Shown here piece by piece: positions 6,744 through 7,239 of a stretch of 7,239 bases of DNA. The translations under genes were made by a program, and so were the position numbers. Each line of letters opens with the position of its first letter. The first letter of the stretch is position 1. The DNA is taken from assembly GCA_947453285.1 (NCBI GenBank), contig CANGGA010000052.1, positions 1-7,239 on the forward strand. Reading direction: 5' to 3'. This DNA is from Microbacteriaceae bacterium (GTDB lineage: Bacteria; Actinomycetota; Actinomycetes; Actinomycetales; Microbacteriaceae). A model generated the notes under the pieces. That model was not told the DNA's origin. It saw only the letters and a list, made by a program, of their open reading frames with translations, and made no database searches.

Positions 6744-6785
6744 GCAATGCTGACCTGTTTTTGGAATAACTCACAGGTTTTGCAG
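6742..6785 (+). promoter_or_regulatory. Two-part inverted repeat in the ABC exporter leader
   Basis: Two perfect six-base arms are nested. CTGCAA (6742-6747) pairs with TTGCAG (6780-6785), and inside it ACCTGT (6753-6758) pairs with ACAGGT (6773-6778) around a 14-base loop. Five unpaired bases on the left side face one on the right. The structure starts next to the candidate -10 and ends 12 bases before the exporter GTG, so it could be a repressor operator or a 5' UTR structure. No T-run follows, so it is not a standard terminator of purH. No regulator can be named. Confidence 0.35.
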
Positions 6786-6797
6786 ATTGGTAACTAA
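6747..6797 (+). CDS. Possible 16-codon upstream ORF abutting the ABC exporter start
   Basis: ATG at 6747 opens a 16-codon frame reading MLTCFWNNSQVLQIGN and ends with TAA at 6795-6797, directly followed by the exporter GTG at 6798 in the same frame. The exporter start has no Shine-Dalgarno, so stop-restart coupling is conceivable. Against it: the ATG has no ribosome site either, it lies inside the left arm of the inverted repeat, and if transcription starts near 6750 the ATG would not be in the mRNA. Short frames like this are frequent by chance. Confidence 0.15.
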   Translation: MLTCFWNNSQVLQIGN

Positions 6798-7239
6798 GTG
6801 AAATCCCGCGGAACCGTAGCTACTTTGCTGCGCATCTTTCCCTATGCCAAAAGCGCCCTACCTCGCGTAGGCCTTGGCATCGTGGCCGCCCTGAGCACCC
6901 AACTTTTTGCCCTGACCGTTCCTAGTTACCTTTCAAATCTGGTCAACAACCTCAAAACCAATCCATCGACGTCGGTCTTGATCGGTGCCGTAATCGCCGT
7001 TCTATTGCTCGGCCTCGGTGAGAGCTTCATGGTGCTGATGCGCCGTTGGCTCGTGCTGACCCCCGGCACCCACGTAGAGGCAGCGCTTCGTCGAACTCTC
7101 TATGCCAAGCTTCAAGACCTGCCGGTTGCCTTTCACGACAAGTGGCCAAGCGGTCAGCTGCTCAGCCGCGTAACCGGTGACCTGAGCCTGATTCGCCGCT
7201 GGCTCTCATTCGGAATCGTGCTGATGGTCTCGAACGTGA
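6798..7239 (+). CDS. ABC transporter, exporter-type transmembrane domain (3' end outside window)
   Basis: The visible 147 codons are the start of a type-I exporter membrane domain (ABC_membrane fold), probably a half-transporter of about 580-620 residues with a C-terminal ATPase beyond the window. After a short basic N-terminus, hydrophobic segments lie at about 21-45 and 57-80. Residues 93-138 (VEAALRRTLYAKLQDLP, FHDKWPSGQLLSR, DLSLIRRWLSFG) are the typical first coupling-helix region: an LR-x-x-LY-x-KLQ helix, then the FHD-x-W/x-x-SGQLLSR turn and a D-L/I-R-R helix, as in many actinobacterial exporters. The GTG at 6798 is the best start because the frame closes with TAA at 6795-6797 immediately upstream and the length before the first membrane segment fits; no Shine-Dalgarno is visible. 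The frame is open to the window edge. The substrate cannot be told. It is separated from purH by 103 bases and is probably its own unit. Confidence 0.88.
   Translation, partial: MKSRGTVATLLRIFPYAKSALPRVGLGIVAALSTQLFALTVPSYLSNLVNNLKTNPSTSVLIGAVIAVLLLGLGESFMVLMRRWLVLTPGTHVEAALRRTLYAKLQDLPVAFHDKWPSGQLLSRVTGDLSLIRRWLSFGIVLMVSNV

Noticed and set aside
1..7239. Mobile elements, CRISPR array, tRNA/rRNA genes, phage or defence genes
   Set aside because: No direct-repeat arrays, transposase-like or integrase-like frames, or recognisable RNA gene sequences were seen; the genes form a standard housekeeping block.

Overview
This 7.2 kb window looks like core chromosome of an actinobacterium, most likely a small-genome member of the Microbacteriaceae (a freshwater 'Luna'-type relative such as Rhodoluna or Aquiluna). 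That placement is inference. It rests on the gene order, on a GC content that looks moderate (mid-fifties per cent by eye) for an actinobacterium, on short intergenic gaps, and on non-ATG starts at five of the six genes, putative uORF included, that begin here apart from sucD and purH. No mobile element, CRISPR array, tRNA, rRNA or integration site is visible, and every complete gene is on the + strand.

Layout. 1-992 is the C-terminal part of the UvrD-like helicase PcrA, cut by the window edge, with helicase motifs V and VI and a C-terminal Tudor-like domain. 993-1106 is a gap with a weak hairpin and a possible promoter. 1107-2267 and 2286-3173 are sucC and sucD, the two subunits of succinyl-CoA synthetase, 18 bases apart. 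3182-4444 is a polytopic membrane protein of the DUF6350/PerM family, 8 bases after sucD. 4474-5061 is purN and 5048-6694 is purH, overlapping by 14 bases. 6695-6797 is a short gap with an inverted-repeat structure and a possible 16-codon upstream ORF. 6798 to the end is the start of an ABC exporter membrane domain, cut by the window edge.

How the genes relate. SucCD performs the substrate-level phosphorylation step of the TCA cycle. PurN and PurH perform the two 10-formyl-tetrahydrofolate-dependent steps of purine synthesis, and PurH also closes the ring to IMP. PerM lies between these metabolic pairs. In Mycobacterium tuberculosis, from memory, the same order runs uvrD1 (Rv0949), sucC, sucD, perM (Rv0955), purN, purH (Rv0957), with a few extra genes interspersed; this window is a compact version of that block. 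sucC-sucD-perM are probably one transcript. purN-purH seem to have their own promoter, a TAAAAT element whose position predicts a leaderless mRNA beginning at the purN GTG.

The window is mostly ordinary housekeeping DNA. The points worth a second look are the predicted leaderless purN promoter, the conserved placement of perM, and the leader of the ABC exporter, which holds a two-part inverted repeat and a short ORF whose stop codon directly abuts the exporter start.
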